NCBI GenBank assembly: GCA_002401695.1
Contig: NVTV01000002.1
Span: 434,001-498,000, forward strand
Source of the DNA: Alphaproteobacteria bacterium
Lineage (GTDB): Bacteria > Pseudomonadota > Alphaproteobacteria > Micavibrionales > Micavibrionaceae
Direction of reading: 5' to 3'
DNA length: 64,000 nucleotides
The position numbers and the translations under genes were made by a program. The notes beneath the pieces are model-generated. The model saw only the letters and a program-made list of their open reading frames with translations, ran no database searches and was not told where the DNA came from. This document shows positions 43,713-53,382 of this stretch, piece after piece (position 1 is the first letter of the stretch; each line of letters begins with the position of its first letter).

Positions 43713-45148
43713 TGGGTGATTTAAACATCATGTTGATTCTTCCCGAGATTTTCCTTGCTCTGACTGGGATGGGCTTTCTGATGCTCGGTGTTTTTCAAGG
43801 TAACCGTAGTACGGATGTGATTTGTTGGTCTGCCTGTGCCAGCTTTGTTATCGCGGCGGTCCTTCTGATGGAAGGTGATTGGAGCACACAATATATTCTC
43901 AATGATATGTTGGTGATGGATCAGTTCGCCGGCGTTATGAAGTTACTGATTCTATTGGGATTAATAGCGTCGTTGGCTTTGTCTGTTCAGTATTTATATC
44001 AAGAACGCATTGCTCGTTTTGAATATCCTGTGTTAGTTGTGTTCGCTGGCATTGGCATGATGTTGATGGTTTCAGCGAATAATTTCCTAAGCCTTTATAT
44101 GGCGTTGGAGCTGCAATCCTTGGCACTCTATGTTCTCGCAGCATTCCATAGAAATTCTCTGCGTTCAGGTGAGGCGGCAACAAAGTACTTTATTTTGGGC
44201 GCGCTTTCCTCGGGGATGTTGTTGTTTGGCATATCACTGATTTACGGTTTTGTTGGCTCTGTTGATTTTATAACGGTGCAAAATACTCTGGCTAATCTGC
44301 CGATGATCCCACCGGGCGTTGTGGTGGGTATGGTGTTTGTACTGGTAGCGATGGCATTTAAAATATCTGCTGTTCCCTTCCATATGTGGACACCCGATGT
44401 GTATGAGGGCGCACCAACGTGTGTGACGGCTTTCTTCGCGATTGTTCCTAAGATTGCGGCGTTGGGCTTGTTAATGCGTTTGCTCTTCGGGCCATTCGCT
44501 CCTGCGGCGGATCAATGGATGCAAATTTTATACTTCATGTCGATTGCCTCGCTGGTTGTCGGGTCATTTGCCGCAATCGCACAGGATAATATCAAACGCC
44601 TGTTTGCATACAGCTCAATTGGGAATATGGGCTATGCGCTGATTGGTATTGTTGCTGGAACATCGCAAGGTGTTGGCGCGGTTATTGTGTTCCTGTTTAT
44701 CTATCTGGCGATGACGGCAGGCTCTTTCTCTATTATCTTATTCATGCGCAGGAACGGCATCGCGGTTGAGAAAATCAGTGATCTCTCCGGTTTTGCGAAG
44801 AATAACCCCGTTCTGGCCTATTCAATGGCTGTGCTTATGTTCTCGATGAGTGGTATTCCACCATTGGCAGGCTTCTTTGGTAAGTTATTCATTTTCCAAG
44901 CCGCAATTGAAAGTGAGCTTTATGTGCTTGCAACCCTTGGTATATTGGCCTCTGTTGTGGCGGCGTATTATTATCTACGGATTATCAAAGTCATGTTCTT
45001 TGATGATGCCGCTGATCCATTTGATGAAGGCATGAATTTTGGAAAGCGTGTTGTTCTATTGGTTTCAATGTCGTTGGTTTTCGGCTTTATTTTCTACCCG
45101 AATACAATTTTAGATGGCGCGATGATTGCGGCGACGTCCTTGTTTTAG
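43712..45148 (+). CDS. nuoN: NADH-quinone oxidoreductase subunit N
   Basis: The 478-residue antiporter-like pump is the last complex I gene. It contains SLYMALELQSLALYVLAAF with the conserved Glu, FKISAVPFHMWTPDVYEGAP with the Lys, and SMSGIPPLAGFFGKLFIF. It is followed after 12 bases by birA, an order common in alphaproteobacteria. Confidence 0.98.
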   Translation: MGDLNIMLILPEIFLALTGMGFLMLGVFQGNRSTDVICWSACASFVIAAVLLMEGDWSTQYILNDMLVMDQFAGVMKLLILLGLIASLALSVQYLYQERIARFEYPVLVVFAGIGMMLMVSANNFLSLYMALELQSLALYVLAAFHRNSLRSGEAATKYFILGALSSGMLLFGISLIYGFVGSVDFITVQNTLANLPMIPPGVVVGMVFVLVAMAFKISAVPFHMWTPDVYEGAPTCVTAFFAIVPKIAALGLLMRLLFGPFAPAADQWMQILYFMSIASLVVGSFAAIAQDNIKRLFAYSSIGNMGYALIGIVAGTSQGVGAVIVFLFIYLAMTAGSFSIILFMRRNGIAVEKISDLSGFAKNNPVLAYSMAVLMFSMSGIPPLAGFFGKLFIFQAAIESELYVLATLGILASVVAAYYYLRIIKVMFFDDAADPFDEGMNFGKRVVLLVSMSLVFGFIFYPNTILDGAMIAATSLF

Positions 45149-45160
45149 GAATGCTTGCCC

Positions 45161-45898
45161 ATGGCAATTAATTGGCTGATTCAGACATATGACCAACTTC
45201 CCTCTACGCAAGACCGTCTTAAAGAGGCGGTTGCTGATAATCCTGATTTAGCCGAAGGAACGGTCATTCACGCGCTTCATCAAGAAAGCGGTTATGGCCG
45301 CCATGGTCGCATTTGGCAGAGTGATCCCGATAATTTAACCTTTTCTATCCTTATAAAACCTAATTGCGCGATTAATCGTGTAGGGCAAATCGCGATCTTA
45401 AGTGGTCTATCGATAGCCAAAGCCATTGATGATGTCATCGCACCAGAGCATAGCAGCACCTTAAAATGGCCGAATGATATTTTGATTGATAATCGAAAGT
45501 GCTGTGGCATTCTTATTGATGCCGCGCCGATAAAAGACAATAAAGTCCCGTATTTCATTATTGGGATTGGTATTAATATTGCCTCCGCACCGCTGGAGAC
45601 TGCGACGTTCTTGCAAGATCACACAAAGATGACAGTTGATCGCGATAAATTTATGAAAGGTGTATTATTTTCTTTTTCTACCCTCTACACGCAATGGCAA
45701 AATAATGGGTTTGACGATATCCGCGCGCAGTGGCTAAGCAAGACATATGATGTTGGCTGTGACATTGGCGTGAAAATTGATACGCATCATATTCAGGGTA
45801 GGTTCGACACGATTGATATGTTGGGTAACTTGGTTATAACGTGCGGAAAAAACGATGAAAAAAGGAAAATAACCTCAGGCGAGGTGTTTTTACTGTGA
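45161..45898 (+). CDS. birA: Biotin-[acetyl-CoA carboxylase] ligase, catalytic domain only
   Basis: The 245-residue enzyme attaches biotin to carrier protein. Motifs are the biotin-AMP loop GYGRHGRIWQSD, KWPNDILIDNRKCCGILID and the C-terminal SH3-like domain. It has no N-terminal helix-turn-helix, so it should not act as a repressor. ATG 45161 is chosen over the in-frame TTG 45155 because it sits ten bases from an AGGA site. It lies between nuoN and coaX as in other alphaproteobacteria. Confidence 0.95.
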   Translation: MAINWLIQTYDQLPSTQDRLKEAVADNPDLAEGTVIHALHQESGYGRHGRIWQSDPDNLTFSILIKPNCAINRVGQIAILSGLSIAKAIDDVIAPEHSSTLKWPNDILIDNRKCCGILIDAAPIKDNKVPYFIIGIGINIASAPLETATFLQDHTKMTVDRDKFMKGVLFSFSTLYTQWQNNGFDDIRAQWLSKTYDVGCDIGVKIDTHHIQGRFDTIDMLGNLVITCGKNDEKRKITSGEVFLL

Positions 45899-45910
45899 TA
45901 GGATTACGCT

Positions 45911-46705
45911 GTGTATAATAAAGAAGATGAGCAAATGCTGCTAGCCATTGATGTTGGGAATACAAATACTGTTTTTGCGCTGTTTAAGGGCGATATCCTA
46001 CAGCATTCATGGCGTTGCGCCACAGAGGCTTCGCGCTCTGTTGATGAATATGCAGTTTTCCTGAAGCAGCTATTTGATCTGGAAAATATAAAGTGGAGCG
46101 ATATCGGCGACGTTATTATCAGCTCCGTTGTGCCCGATACGGATTTTCATTTGACGGAATTATGCCGCAAGTCTTTCAAGACTGAGCCATTATTCGTCAA
46201 TGCTGCTTTATCCAACATAAAGACCGACCTTGAACAGCCAAACGAGATCGGCGCAGACAGGGTTGCCAGTGTCGTCGCGGTGATCGCACATTATCAACTA
46301 CCCGCGGTGGTTATCGATTTTGGGACGGCAACAACGTTTGATGTGATTGACGATCAAGGTGTCTATCAAGGTGGCATCATTGCCCCCGGTGTTCGCTTAT
46401 CGGTGGAGGCACTGACATTGCGCGCTGCGAAATTGCCCAAGATTAAAATAGAAAAGCCTGATAAGGTTATTGGCAAGAATACGTTGCAAGCCATGCAATC
46501 AGGCATGTATTGGGGCTATATCGGTGTAATTGACACAATTATCGAAAAGATACAAAGTGAACTGGGTAGCGATGTTTTCGTTATCGCAACAGGTGGTTTA
46601 GCGCCCCTGTACACGCAGAGCACAGATAATATACATGAAGTTGATGGTGATCTGATTTTAAAGGGTCTATTGGAAATATATAAAAAAGAAAAAGCTGATG
46701 CGTAA
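45911..46705 (+). CDS. coaX: Type III pantothenate kinase
   Basis: The enzyme makes 4'-phosphopantothenate, the first step to CoA, and belongs to the ASKHA fold. It shows AIDVGNTNTVFALF (phosphate loop), GADRVASVVA, IDFGTATTFDVID and GGIIAPGVRLSVEAL. A GTG at 45911 with TAGGA seven bases before it gives 264 residues; ATG 45935 is an alternative start giving the usual MLLAIDVG N-terminus. It overlaps rnj by eight bases. Confidence 0.96.
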   Translation: MYNKEDEQMLLAIDVGNTNTVFALFKGDILQHSWRCATEASRSVDEYAVFLKQLFDLENIKWSDIGDVIISSVVPDTDFHLTELCRKSFKTEPLFVNAALSNIKTDLEQPNEIGADRVASVVAVIAHYQLPAVVIDFGTATTFDVIDDQGVYQGGIIAPGVRLSVEALTLRAAKLPKIKIEKPDKVIGKNTLQAMQSGMYWGYIGVIDTIIEKIQSELGSDVFVIATGGLAPLYTQSTDNIHEVDGDLILKGLLEIYKKEKADA

Positions 46706-48371
46706 TATTTTTAAAAATAATAAATTTTACTTTGTGCCTTTGGGCGGTAGTGAAGAATTCGGTGCGAATTTCAACCTCTATGTCTGTGATGATGAATATC
46801 TTGTCATTGACTGTGGTATTGGCTTTGCGGATGATCGCTACCCTGGAATAGATTTGCTGTTGCCTGACCCGTCTTTCGTTGCGGCGAACAAAGATAAGCT
46901 GGCAGGCATGGTGATTACACATGCGCATGAGGATCATATCGGCGCGGTAGCCTATCTGTGGGAGCGCATGCAATGCCCGATCTACACAACCGAATTTACT
47001 GCTAATGTTTTGCGCAAAAAATTAAAGCAAGAAGGTGTGGAGGGCGTTCCGATCCATATCATCGGCCAAGATGAAACCGTGGAGATCGGCAATTCGTTTG
47101 CGGTGGAGTTTATTCCCGTATCCCATTCTGTGCCTGACAGCGCGGCTCTGTTAATCCAAACAAAATACGGTAATGTCTTGCATAGCGGGGACTGGAATCT
47201 TGATCCTGCGCCGGTTATTGGCCGTAAAACCGATGAAGCACGTTTCCGTGAAATCGGGGAGCAAGGGGTACTGGCCTATGTTGGTGACTCTACAAATGCG
47301 CAAGTGAACGGCTTTTCAGGCTCAGAGGCAGATGTTGCAAAGGGCTTGGCTGCGGAGTTTAAGAATTGTAAGGGCAAGATCGCCATTACAATGTTCGCCT
47401 CTAATATCGGGCGATTGGTCAGCATTACTAAGGCCGCCAAAGAGGCAGGGCGCAGTGTTGCCATTATCGGGCGTTCATTGCACCGGATGAGCGGCGCGGC
47501 CTATGATTGTGGTTATATGGATGGCGTGGCGGATTTTATTTCCGATGATGAAATTGCCCATATCGCCGATGAAAACCTCGTTCTTGTCCTCACTGGATCT
47601 CAAGGAGAGCATCGCGCCGCCCTTGCCAGAGTTGCGCGCGGCGATCATCGCGGCGTTAAGTTGAACCGTGGAGATACCGTTATATTTTCTTCCCGCGCCA
47701 TTCCGGGGAATGAACGTACAATCAATACCGTCAAAAATAATTTGAGCGCAGGTGGTGTAAACATCGTAACACCAAGCGATACAAAGAATATTATTCATGT
47801 GTCGGGGCATCCGTGCCGTGATGAAATAAGTGCGATGTTACAATGGGTTAGGCCGAATTGTGTGATCCCTGTACATGGTGAGCGGCAACAGCTGGACGCG
47901 CAAGCAGCTCTGGCGAAAGAATGCCAAGTGAACCAGATATTAGTGCCCCAAAACGGGTCAGTGATCCATCTTGCATCTGGTGGTTCTAAAATTGTAGATC
48001 ACGTGGAAACGGCTCTATTGGCGGTGGATCAACGACGGATTATTCCTGCAACCCATCAATCAATCACCGCAAGACGTAAATTACAGTACTCAGGCGCGGT
48101 TCATGCGTCACTGGTTCTGGACGATGATTTACGTCTTTTAGGTAAGATTAAAATCGATACCATTGGTTTGACCTGTAAACGCAGTGATGATTGCATTGCC
48201 GCCGAGCTGGAAAACAACGTTCTTGAGACGTTGGATAATTTGGATGTTGATGTTACATTCAATGAAGATGAAATCGCACGGAAAATAATGAGTGCTTTAC
48301 GCAAATATGTTCAAGAGGTGTTGGGCTTGCGTCCCAAGACGACTGTGCATGTGACGTTGCTCGGTATATAA
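46698..48371 (+). CDS. rnj: Ribonuclease J
   Basis: The 557-residue metallo-beta-lactamase/beta-CASP nuclease trims and degrades RNA. The zinc motif is VITHAHEDHIGA, followed by VPDSAALLIQT, HSGDWNLD and GDSTNAQ, then the beta-CASP region and the C-terminal HVSGHPCRDE and PVHGERQQL. Alphaproteobacteria rely on RNase J for 5'-to-3' decay and rRNA maturation. The start overlaps coaX. Confidence 0.96.
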   Translation: MRNIFKNNKFYFVPLGGSEEFGANFNLYVCDDEYLVIDCGIGFADDRYPGIDLLLPDPSFVAANKDKLAGMVITHAHEDHIGAVAYLWERMQCPIYTTEFTANVLRKKLKQEGVEGVPIHIIGQDETVEIGNSFAVEFIPVSHSVPDSAALLIQTKYGNVLHSGDWNLDPAPVIGRKTDEARFREIGEQGVLAYVGDSTNAQVNGFSGSEADVAKGLAAEFKNCKGKIAITMFASNIGRLVSITKAAKEAGRSVAIIGRSLHRMSGAAYDCGYMDGVADFISDDEIAHIADENLVLVLTGSQGEHRAALARVARGDHRGVKLNRGDTVIFSSRAIPGNERTINTVKNNLSAGGVNIVTPSDTKNIIHVSGHPCRDEISAMLQWVRPNCVIPVHGERQQLDAQAALAKECQVNQILVPQNGSVIHLASGGSKIVDHVETALLAVDQRRIIPATHQSITARRKLQYSGAVHASLVLDDDLRLLGKIKIDTIGLTCKRSDDCIAAELENNVLETLDNLDVDVTFNEDEIARKIMSALRKYVQEVLGLRPKTTVHVTLLGI

Positions 48372-48380
48372 GGAAAAGAT

Positions 48381-48641
48381 ATGCATCCTGTATCCATGTT
48401 TATTGTATTTATTATGGTGTGGTGGAGTGTGCTGTTCTGCGTGCTTCCTGTCGGTTTAGCCACAACGTACGAGAATGTCGATGAGGGAGAAGAAAACAGT
48501 GCCCCCGGTGCGCCCAAAACCTTGAACATGAAAAAAAAGCTCAAGATAACGACGATGATTTCTTTTGTATTGTGGACTATCATTTGCTTGGTTATTGAAT
48601 CCGATGTTATTGATTTTAAGGCGTGGGCATTGCAAGACTAA
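48381..48641 (+). CDS. DUF1467-family small membrane protein
   Basis: The 86-residue product has two transmembrane helices (about residues 4-27 and 56-74) around a loop with EEGEENSAPGAPKTLNMKKK. The VWWSVLFCVLPVG first helix and the PGAP-KTLNMKKKL segment are the DUF1467 pattern, found almost only in alphaproteobacteria and usually placed between rnj and proS, as here. Its function is unknown. Confidence 0.85.
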   Translation: MHPVSMFIVFIMVWWSVLFCVLPVGLATTYENVDEGEENSAPGAPKTLNMKKKLKITTMISFVLWTIICLVIESDVIDFKAWALQD

Positions 48642-48661
48642 AAAGGAAAAAGGTAAGTTAA

Positions 48662-49165
48662 ATGAAAAGGTTATTTAGGGTTTTAGGGCTTGTCTTTGTT
48701 TTTTCATCACCTGTATATGCCGCCGATAAAACTGATATTCCCGCACTTTGCCGTCAGATGGATGATTTTAAAAACAGCGCCGAATATGTGCCCAATGTTG
48801 ATGTTCACGGAAAACATGTTACCCCCGCAGATGTCAGTATGAGTAGCTCTCAATACATAAACAATCCCATCGTTATACCGATAGAAATAGACCTTATAGA
48901 TCGCTTTGGCTTAAGTTTGCCCACGGAAATATCGTTAAAGCCAACAATTGCCAGCCTGAAAATATACCAAGATGGGCGGGTTAAATATAATGATGAAGAC
49001 GTAACAGAGCGTACCTTGTCTTTATGCAAAGACAAGCAAGAAATAACACAAATTCCGCAATCAGAGCATGGACAGCGCGCGCACAATCCCTTACCCTCTA
49101 GCGACAAAATTGAAGGGCAGTATCCCGATGATCGCAAATCGCATACGCCGCATTATAATGAATAA
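48662..49165 (+). CDS. Exported protein of unknown function
   Basis: The 167-residue product has a signal peptide (KRLFRVLGLVFVFSSPVYAA) and a mature domain of about 146 residues with two Cys (ALCRQMDD and LSLCKDKQ) that could form a disulfide. The C-terminal 40 residues are polar and probably unfolded (HNPLPSSDKIEGQYPDD). An AGGAAAAAGG region provides a ribosome-binding site. I do not recognise the family. It separates the DUF1467 gene from proS. Confidence 0.7.
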   Translation: MKRLFRVLGLVFVFSSPVYAADKTDIPALCRQMDDFKNSAEYVPNVDVHGKHVTPADVSMSSSQYINNPIVIPIEIDLIDRFGLSLPTEISLKPTIASLKIYQDGRVKYNDEDVTERTLSLCKDKQEITQIPQSEHGQRAHNPLPSSDKIEGQYPDDRKSHTPHYNE

Positions 49166-49186
49166 TTCTACGGAGTATAAAAGACT

Positions 49187-50638
49187 ATGGGTAAGAAGCA
49201 ACGCACCGCAATAACGCCAACACGCGCAGAAGATTTTCCAGAGTGGTATCAGCAGGTTATCAAGGCCGCTGATATGGCCGAAAATTCACCTGTGCGTGGG
49301 TGCATGATTATTAAGCCCTATGGATTTGCTCTGTGGGAAAATATGCAGGGTGTTTTTGATGGTATGATTAAAGATCATGACGTAGAAAATGTTTATTTCC
49401 CACTCCTCATTCCTCTCAGTTTTATGAGCCGTGAAGCCGACCATGTTGAGGGTTTTGCAAAGGAATGTGCCGTTGTTACTCACCATAGATTAGAAGCAAG
49501 TGATGATGGCCTTGTTCCGGCTGGTAAGTTGGAAGAACCCTATGTTATTCGCCCGACTTCGGAAATGATTATCGGCGATGCGATGGCGCGTTGGATACAA
49601 TCCTATCGTGATCTGCCTATGAAGCTGAACCAATGGTGTAACGTAATGCGTTGGGAAATGCGTACACGTCTATTCCTGCGTACGTCTGAATTCTTGTGGC
49701 AAGAGGGACATAACGCCTTTGAAACAGCAGAAGAGGCGCAAGAGGACTCACTTAAAATGTTAGAAGCCTATCGCGTTTTCGTGGAGGATTATCTGGCGTT
49801 GCCTGTGATTACAGGTGAAAAAACCGAGGATGAACGTTTCCCCGGCGCGGATGCAACTTATACGATTGAGGCTATGATGCAAGATGGTAAGGCTTTACAG
49901 GCTGGAACATCGCATAATCTAGGACAGAATTTCTCAAAATCTATTGGTATTAAATTCCAAGGTCGCGAGGGCGACGAAGAGTTTGCCCATACTACAAGTT
50001 GGGGTATTTCCACGCGCCTAATTGGTGGAATGATTATGACGCACGGTGATGATGACGGTATGATTATGCCGCCGCGCGTTGCCCCGCATCAAGTTATTAT
50101 TATTCCGATTGTTAGGGATGGGCAGGACGCATCGACAATTAATACATATATTGACGATTTTGTGGCGAAATTAAAGGCTGTAGGTATCCGCGTGAAAGTT
50201 GATAATCGTGAGGAACGTACACCAAATAAAATGTGGGATGCGATTAAAAAAGGCGCGCCAATTCGTGTTGAAATTGGTGGACGTGAAGTTGATGATGGCG
50301 TTTTAACCTATATCCGCCGTGATATTGGTAAAGATTCTAAAACTACATGCTCTGTTGCGGATTTTGTCAGTGATGTTCAAGGTGTTTTGGAAAGCATTCA
50401 TGATGATATGTTTAATCGTGCAAAAACGTTCCGTGATGAAAATATAAAGGATGTAGATTCGTTAATCGACATTACGGATTATTTCAGTCACGATGCCAAT
50501 ATCGGATTTGTTCGCGTGGACACATCTATAATGGATTTACCGGGGTTCGAAAAAGCTTTGAAGTCGCATTCTTTGACGACGCGCTGTATGCCGTTTGCAA
50601 ATGATGGTAAAAAGGTTCTAATCGGAAAGGCTTACTAA
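49187..50638 (+). CDS. proS: Prolyl-tRNA synthetase of the archaeal/eukaryal type
   Basis: The class II synthetase charges tRNA-Pro. The sequence shows ENSPVRGCMIIKPYGFALW, VIRPTSEMIIGDAMARWI, NVMRWEMRTRLFLRTSEFLW, TSHNLGQNFSK and HTTSWGISTRLIGGMIMTHG, and it ends in KAY. This is the archaeal/eukaryal (ProS type 3) form also found in some bacteria. Most alphaproteobacteria have a short bacterial-type ProRS of about 440 residues. The 483-residue protein lacks the bacterial INS editing insertion, and its C-terminal domain lacks the Cys residues that bind zinc in archaeal enzymes. It occupies the usual rnj-proS-lolC locus, so an ancestral gene was probably replaced in place. Confidence 0.93.
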   Translation: MGKKQRTAITPTRAEDFPEWYQQVIKAADMAENSPVRGCMIIKPYGFALWENMQGVFDGMIKDHDVENVYFPLLIPLSFMSREADHVEGFAKECAVVTHHRLEASDDGLVPAGKLEEPYVIRPTSEMIIGDAMARWIQSYRDLPMKLNQWCNVMRWEMRTRLFLRTSEFLWQEGHNAFETAEEAQEDSLKMLEAYRVFVEDYLALPVITGEKTEDERFPGADATYTIEAMMQDGKALQAGTSHNLGQNFSKSIGIKFQGREGDEEFAHTTSWGISTRLIGGMIMTHGDDDGMIMPPRVAPHQVIIIPIVRDGQDASTINTYIDDFVAKLKAVGIRVKVDNREERTPNKMWDAIKKGAPIRVEIGGREVDDGVLTYIRRDIGKDSKTTCSVADFVSDVQGVLESIHDDMFNRAKTFRDENIKDVDSLIDITDYFSHDANIGFVRVDTSIMDLPGFEKALKSHSLTTRCMPFANDGKKVLIGKAY

Positions 50639-50642
50639 TTCG

Positions 50643-51884
50643 ATGATATCCAAGTTTGAACGTACCGTTGCATGGCGTTATTTGCGCTCTAAAAAAGCAG
50701 AAGGCTTTGTCTCTGTTATTGCCGGATTTTCGTTCGCGGGTATTATGCTGGGTGTGGCAACGCTGATTATCGTGATGAGTGTGATGAACGGTTTTCGGCA
50801 TGAATTATTCAGCCGTATTCTGGGTATGGGCGGGCATATGAATGCGTATTCGCAAGTGGGTGAATTGTATGATTATATGCCGTTGAGCAAAGCCATTAAA
50901 TCTGTGCCGGGTGTTGCTTCTGTGACCCCTGTAATTGAAGGGCAAACTTTGCTGTCTTTTCATTCCTCTGCCAGTGGTGTGATGGTGCGCGGTATTTCGC
51001 AGGCAGATTTTATTGCGCGGGATATTTTGTATAATGGTATTCGTCAGGGGAGCATCGAAGATTTCAGAGGCTTTAAAATTGCCATCGGCAATGTTCTAGC
51101 AAAGAGATTACATATTAATATCGGCGATAAAATTACGCTGACCTCTCCCAAATTAAAGAGTACGCCTTTTGGCACTGTTCCGACGCAACGCTCTTTTGAG
51201 ATTGCCATGATATTTGATGTAGAGATGTATGAGTATAATAATGGCTTTGTCTTTATGCCCTTACCGGCGGCGCAAAAGTTCTTCCAATTCAAAGATAGTG
51301 TCAGTGCAATTGAAATATTTTTGAGCGAGCCGGAAAAAATTGATACGATCCGCCATGCTGTTGAAATAGAGATTAATGGTCGCGCAGGGATTTATGATTG
51401 GCGTGATATGAACAAAAGTTTCTTTAACGCCTTAGAAGTTGAGCGTAATGTTATGTTCTTGATTTTGAGCATGATTATTATTGTCGCCGCATTTAATATT
51501 ATCTCCTCTATGATTATGTTGGTGAAAGATAAGGGGCATGATATTGCGATTATGCGCACGATGGGGGCAACGCGCGGTAATATGATGCGTATCTTTATGC
51601 TTACGGGGGCAAGTATTGGCTTTATTGGCACAATATTAGGGGCTATATTGGGGGTGTCTTTCGCACTGAATATAGAAACTATACGTAAGGTGATAGAGGG
51701 TTTTACAGGCACAGTTTTGTGGGACGAGGAAATTCGTTTTCTATCCGAAATACCGGCTGAGCTGGATTGGAATGAGGTCTCTACAGTGGTTGTTATGGCT
51801 TTTTCCCTTTCTATTATTGCGACAATTTATCCGGCGTGGCGTGCGGCAAGGCTCGATCCGGTAGAGGCTTTGCGCTATGAATAA
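50643..51884 (+). CDS. lolC: Lipoprotein-releasing system transmembrane protein LolC/LolE
   Basis: The 413-residue permease has an N-terminal helix (GVATLIIVMSVMNGFRHEL), a periplasmic MacB-like domain and three C-terminal FtsX-type helices with NIISSMIMLVKDKGHDIAIM and RTMGATRGNMMRIFML. The arrangement with lolD shows that it extracts lipoproteins from the inner membrane for LolA. Only one permease gene is present, which is normal for alphaproteobacteria (a homodimer). Confidence 0.95.
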   Translation: MISKFERTVAWRYLRSKKAEGFVSVIAGFSFAGIMLGVATLIIVMSVMNGFRHELFSRILGMGGHMNAYSQVGELYDYMPLSKAIKSVPGVASVTPVIEGQTLLSFHSSASGVMVRGISQADFIARDILYNGIRQGSIEDFRGFKIAIGNVLAKRLHINIGDKITLTSPKLKSTPFGTVPTQRSFEIAMIFDVEMYEYNNGFVFMPLPAAQKFFQFKDSVSAIEIFLSEPEKIDTIRHAVEIEINGRAGIYDWRDMNKSFFNALEVERNVMFLILSMIIIVAAFNIISSMIMLVKDKGHDIAIMRTMGATRGNMMRIFMLTGASIGFIGTILGAILGVSFALNIETIRKVIEGFTGTVLWDEEIRFLSEIPAELDWNEVSTVVVMAFSLSIIATIYPAWRAARLDPVEALRYE

Positions 51885-51914
51885 TGCCGTGAATAATAAT
51901 GACAGATATTGATA

Positions 51915-52817
51915 ATGGACATACGATTAATGGATATCTTTGAAAAATATAGTTTTCCGGATGCTGATGCAGCTTCTGGTAAGGATAACTATTTCATGCC
52001 TGTACCTGACACATACGAAGAGGAAGAGGATGACTTTGCTCTTGATGAGAATGAGAGCGAAGATCCTCTGGATGATCAGGAAATCGAATTGGATGCATTA
52101 TCTGACGATATTCAAGATGATGAAGATTTACGAGCGGAAGGGAATCTTCTGCTAATGGTACGGGGGTTGAGCAAATATTTCGTTCAGGGTAACAATAAAT
52201 TACAAATCCTCAATAACGTGGATTTACGGCTTTATTCAGGTGAAATTGTTGCTCTTATCGGGCCTAGTGGTTCTGGAAAATCAACATTGCTCCAAATTTT
52301 GGGGTTGCTGGATGCGCCGAGCTCAGGACAAATAATGATCGGGGAGCGTGAAAGCTCTCGACTTTCTGATCGGGAGCGCACAAAGCTGCGCAATGGTTAT
52401 ATTGGGTTTGTGTATCAGTTTCATCACCTTTTGCCGGAATTTACAGCATTGGAAAATGTTGCTTTGCCACAGATTATTGCAGGCGTTAAACAAAAAGATG
52501 CAGAAGATAAAGCCGCAGATTTGTTGGAGCAATTAGGGCTCGATCATCGCCTAAAGCATCGCCCTGCAACTTTATCAGGTGGAGAACAACAACGCGTTGC
52601 GATTGCCAGAGCATTGATAAATGATCCCTATCTTTTATTCGCGGATGAGCCGACAGGAAATCTTGATCCTGAAACTTCGGAAGAGGTCTTTGAAATTTTG
52701 CTAAAACAAGTGCGTAACCGTGGCATTGGCGCCTTAATCGCAACGCATAACATGACGTTGGCCAATGAAATGGATCGTATTTTGGAAGTTAAATCAGGGC
52801 GTGTACTGCCTTATTAA
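51915..52817 (+). CDS. lolD: Lipoprotein-releasing ATPase LolD with an acidic N-terminal extension
   Basis: The ATPase core has Walker A GPSGSGKST, the Q-loop YQFHHLLPEF, the signature LSGGEQQRVAIARAL, Walker B LLFADEPTGNLD and the H-loop ATHNMT. It powers LolC. Ahead of the usual start lie about 80 extra residues that are highly acidic (for example YEEEEDDFALDENESEDPL) and in frame without a stop. Alternative starts are TTG 51909, ATG 51915 and ATG 51930; none has a strong ribosome-binding site. The normal protein is about 225-230 residues. Confidence 0.95.
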   Translation: MDIRLMDIFEKYSFPDADAASGKDNYFMPVPDTYEEEEDDFALDENESEDPLDDQEIELDALSDDIQDDEDLRAEGNLLLMVRGLSKYFVQGNNKLQILNNVDLRLYSGEIVALIGPSGSGKSTLLQILGLLDAPSSGQIMIGERESSRLSDRERTKLRNGYIGFVYQFHHLLPEFTALENVALPQIIAGVKQKDAEDKAADLLEQLGLDHRLKHRPATLSGGEQQRVAIARALINDPYLLFADEPTGNLDPETSEEVFEILLKQVRNRGIGALIATHNMTLANEMDRILEVKSGRVLPY

Positions 52818-52903
52818 GGCAGCCTTTATCTGTCTGTAATTTGACAGGTTTATTGCTGATGAGGTAACTATATTATAGTTGATTCTTTGGTGGGATAAGA
52901 TTA

Positions 52904-53308
52904 ATGGTCGCAAAAAATTATATTGATGAAGATACTGCAGGCAGCGATATCTCTGAAAGTGGTATAAGAATATCACCTATGGGGCAAGAAAGAGAAGTTG
53001 CAGAAGTACTTCATCGTGTCCTACATTCTCATTCGAACCTTTTTGGTGACCATTATCTTGATCCGGACAATCGTAAAAATGGGCCTGTTACGCATATAAA
53101 ACCGGACGAAAATGGCACTCTTGTTCATGTTGGCACTATTGAGGTGGAAGAGATATCTCGCCGTGAAGAGGCGCGCTCCAAATACACTTTTAATCAAATG
53201 TCAGGGGATACCGATGATACGGTAGGGGTGTTAAATTACTCCGATGAAGAAGAGGATGTCGAGATAGAACACGACAACGATATGCTGCCCGTTTCATCGC
53301 TTGATTAA
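52904..53308 (+). CDS. Acidic protein of unknown function upstream of dnaE
   Basis: The 134-residue product is acidic, with an EEEDVEIEHDNDM C-terminal stretch and a GQEREVAEVLHRVLHSHSNLF helix near residue 30. It has no signal peptide or membrane helix. It lies alone between lolD and dnaE. I do not recognise it. The coding potential is fair, but the start has no strong ribosome-binding site. Confidence 0.5.
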   Translation: MVAKNYIDEDTAGSDISESGIRISPMGQEREVAEVLHRVLHSHSNLFGDHYLDPDNRKNGPVTHIKPDENGTLVHVGTIEVEEISRREEARSKYTFNQMSGDTDDTVGVLNYSDEEEDVEIEHDNDMLPVSSLD

Positions 53309-53382
53309 TATTTCTAAAAATTTATACAGACGAAAAATATTTTCAGCGTGAAAAGATATTTTTTAACTGCTAATCTTTGCGC

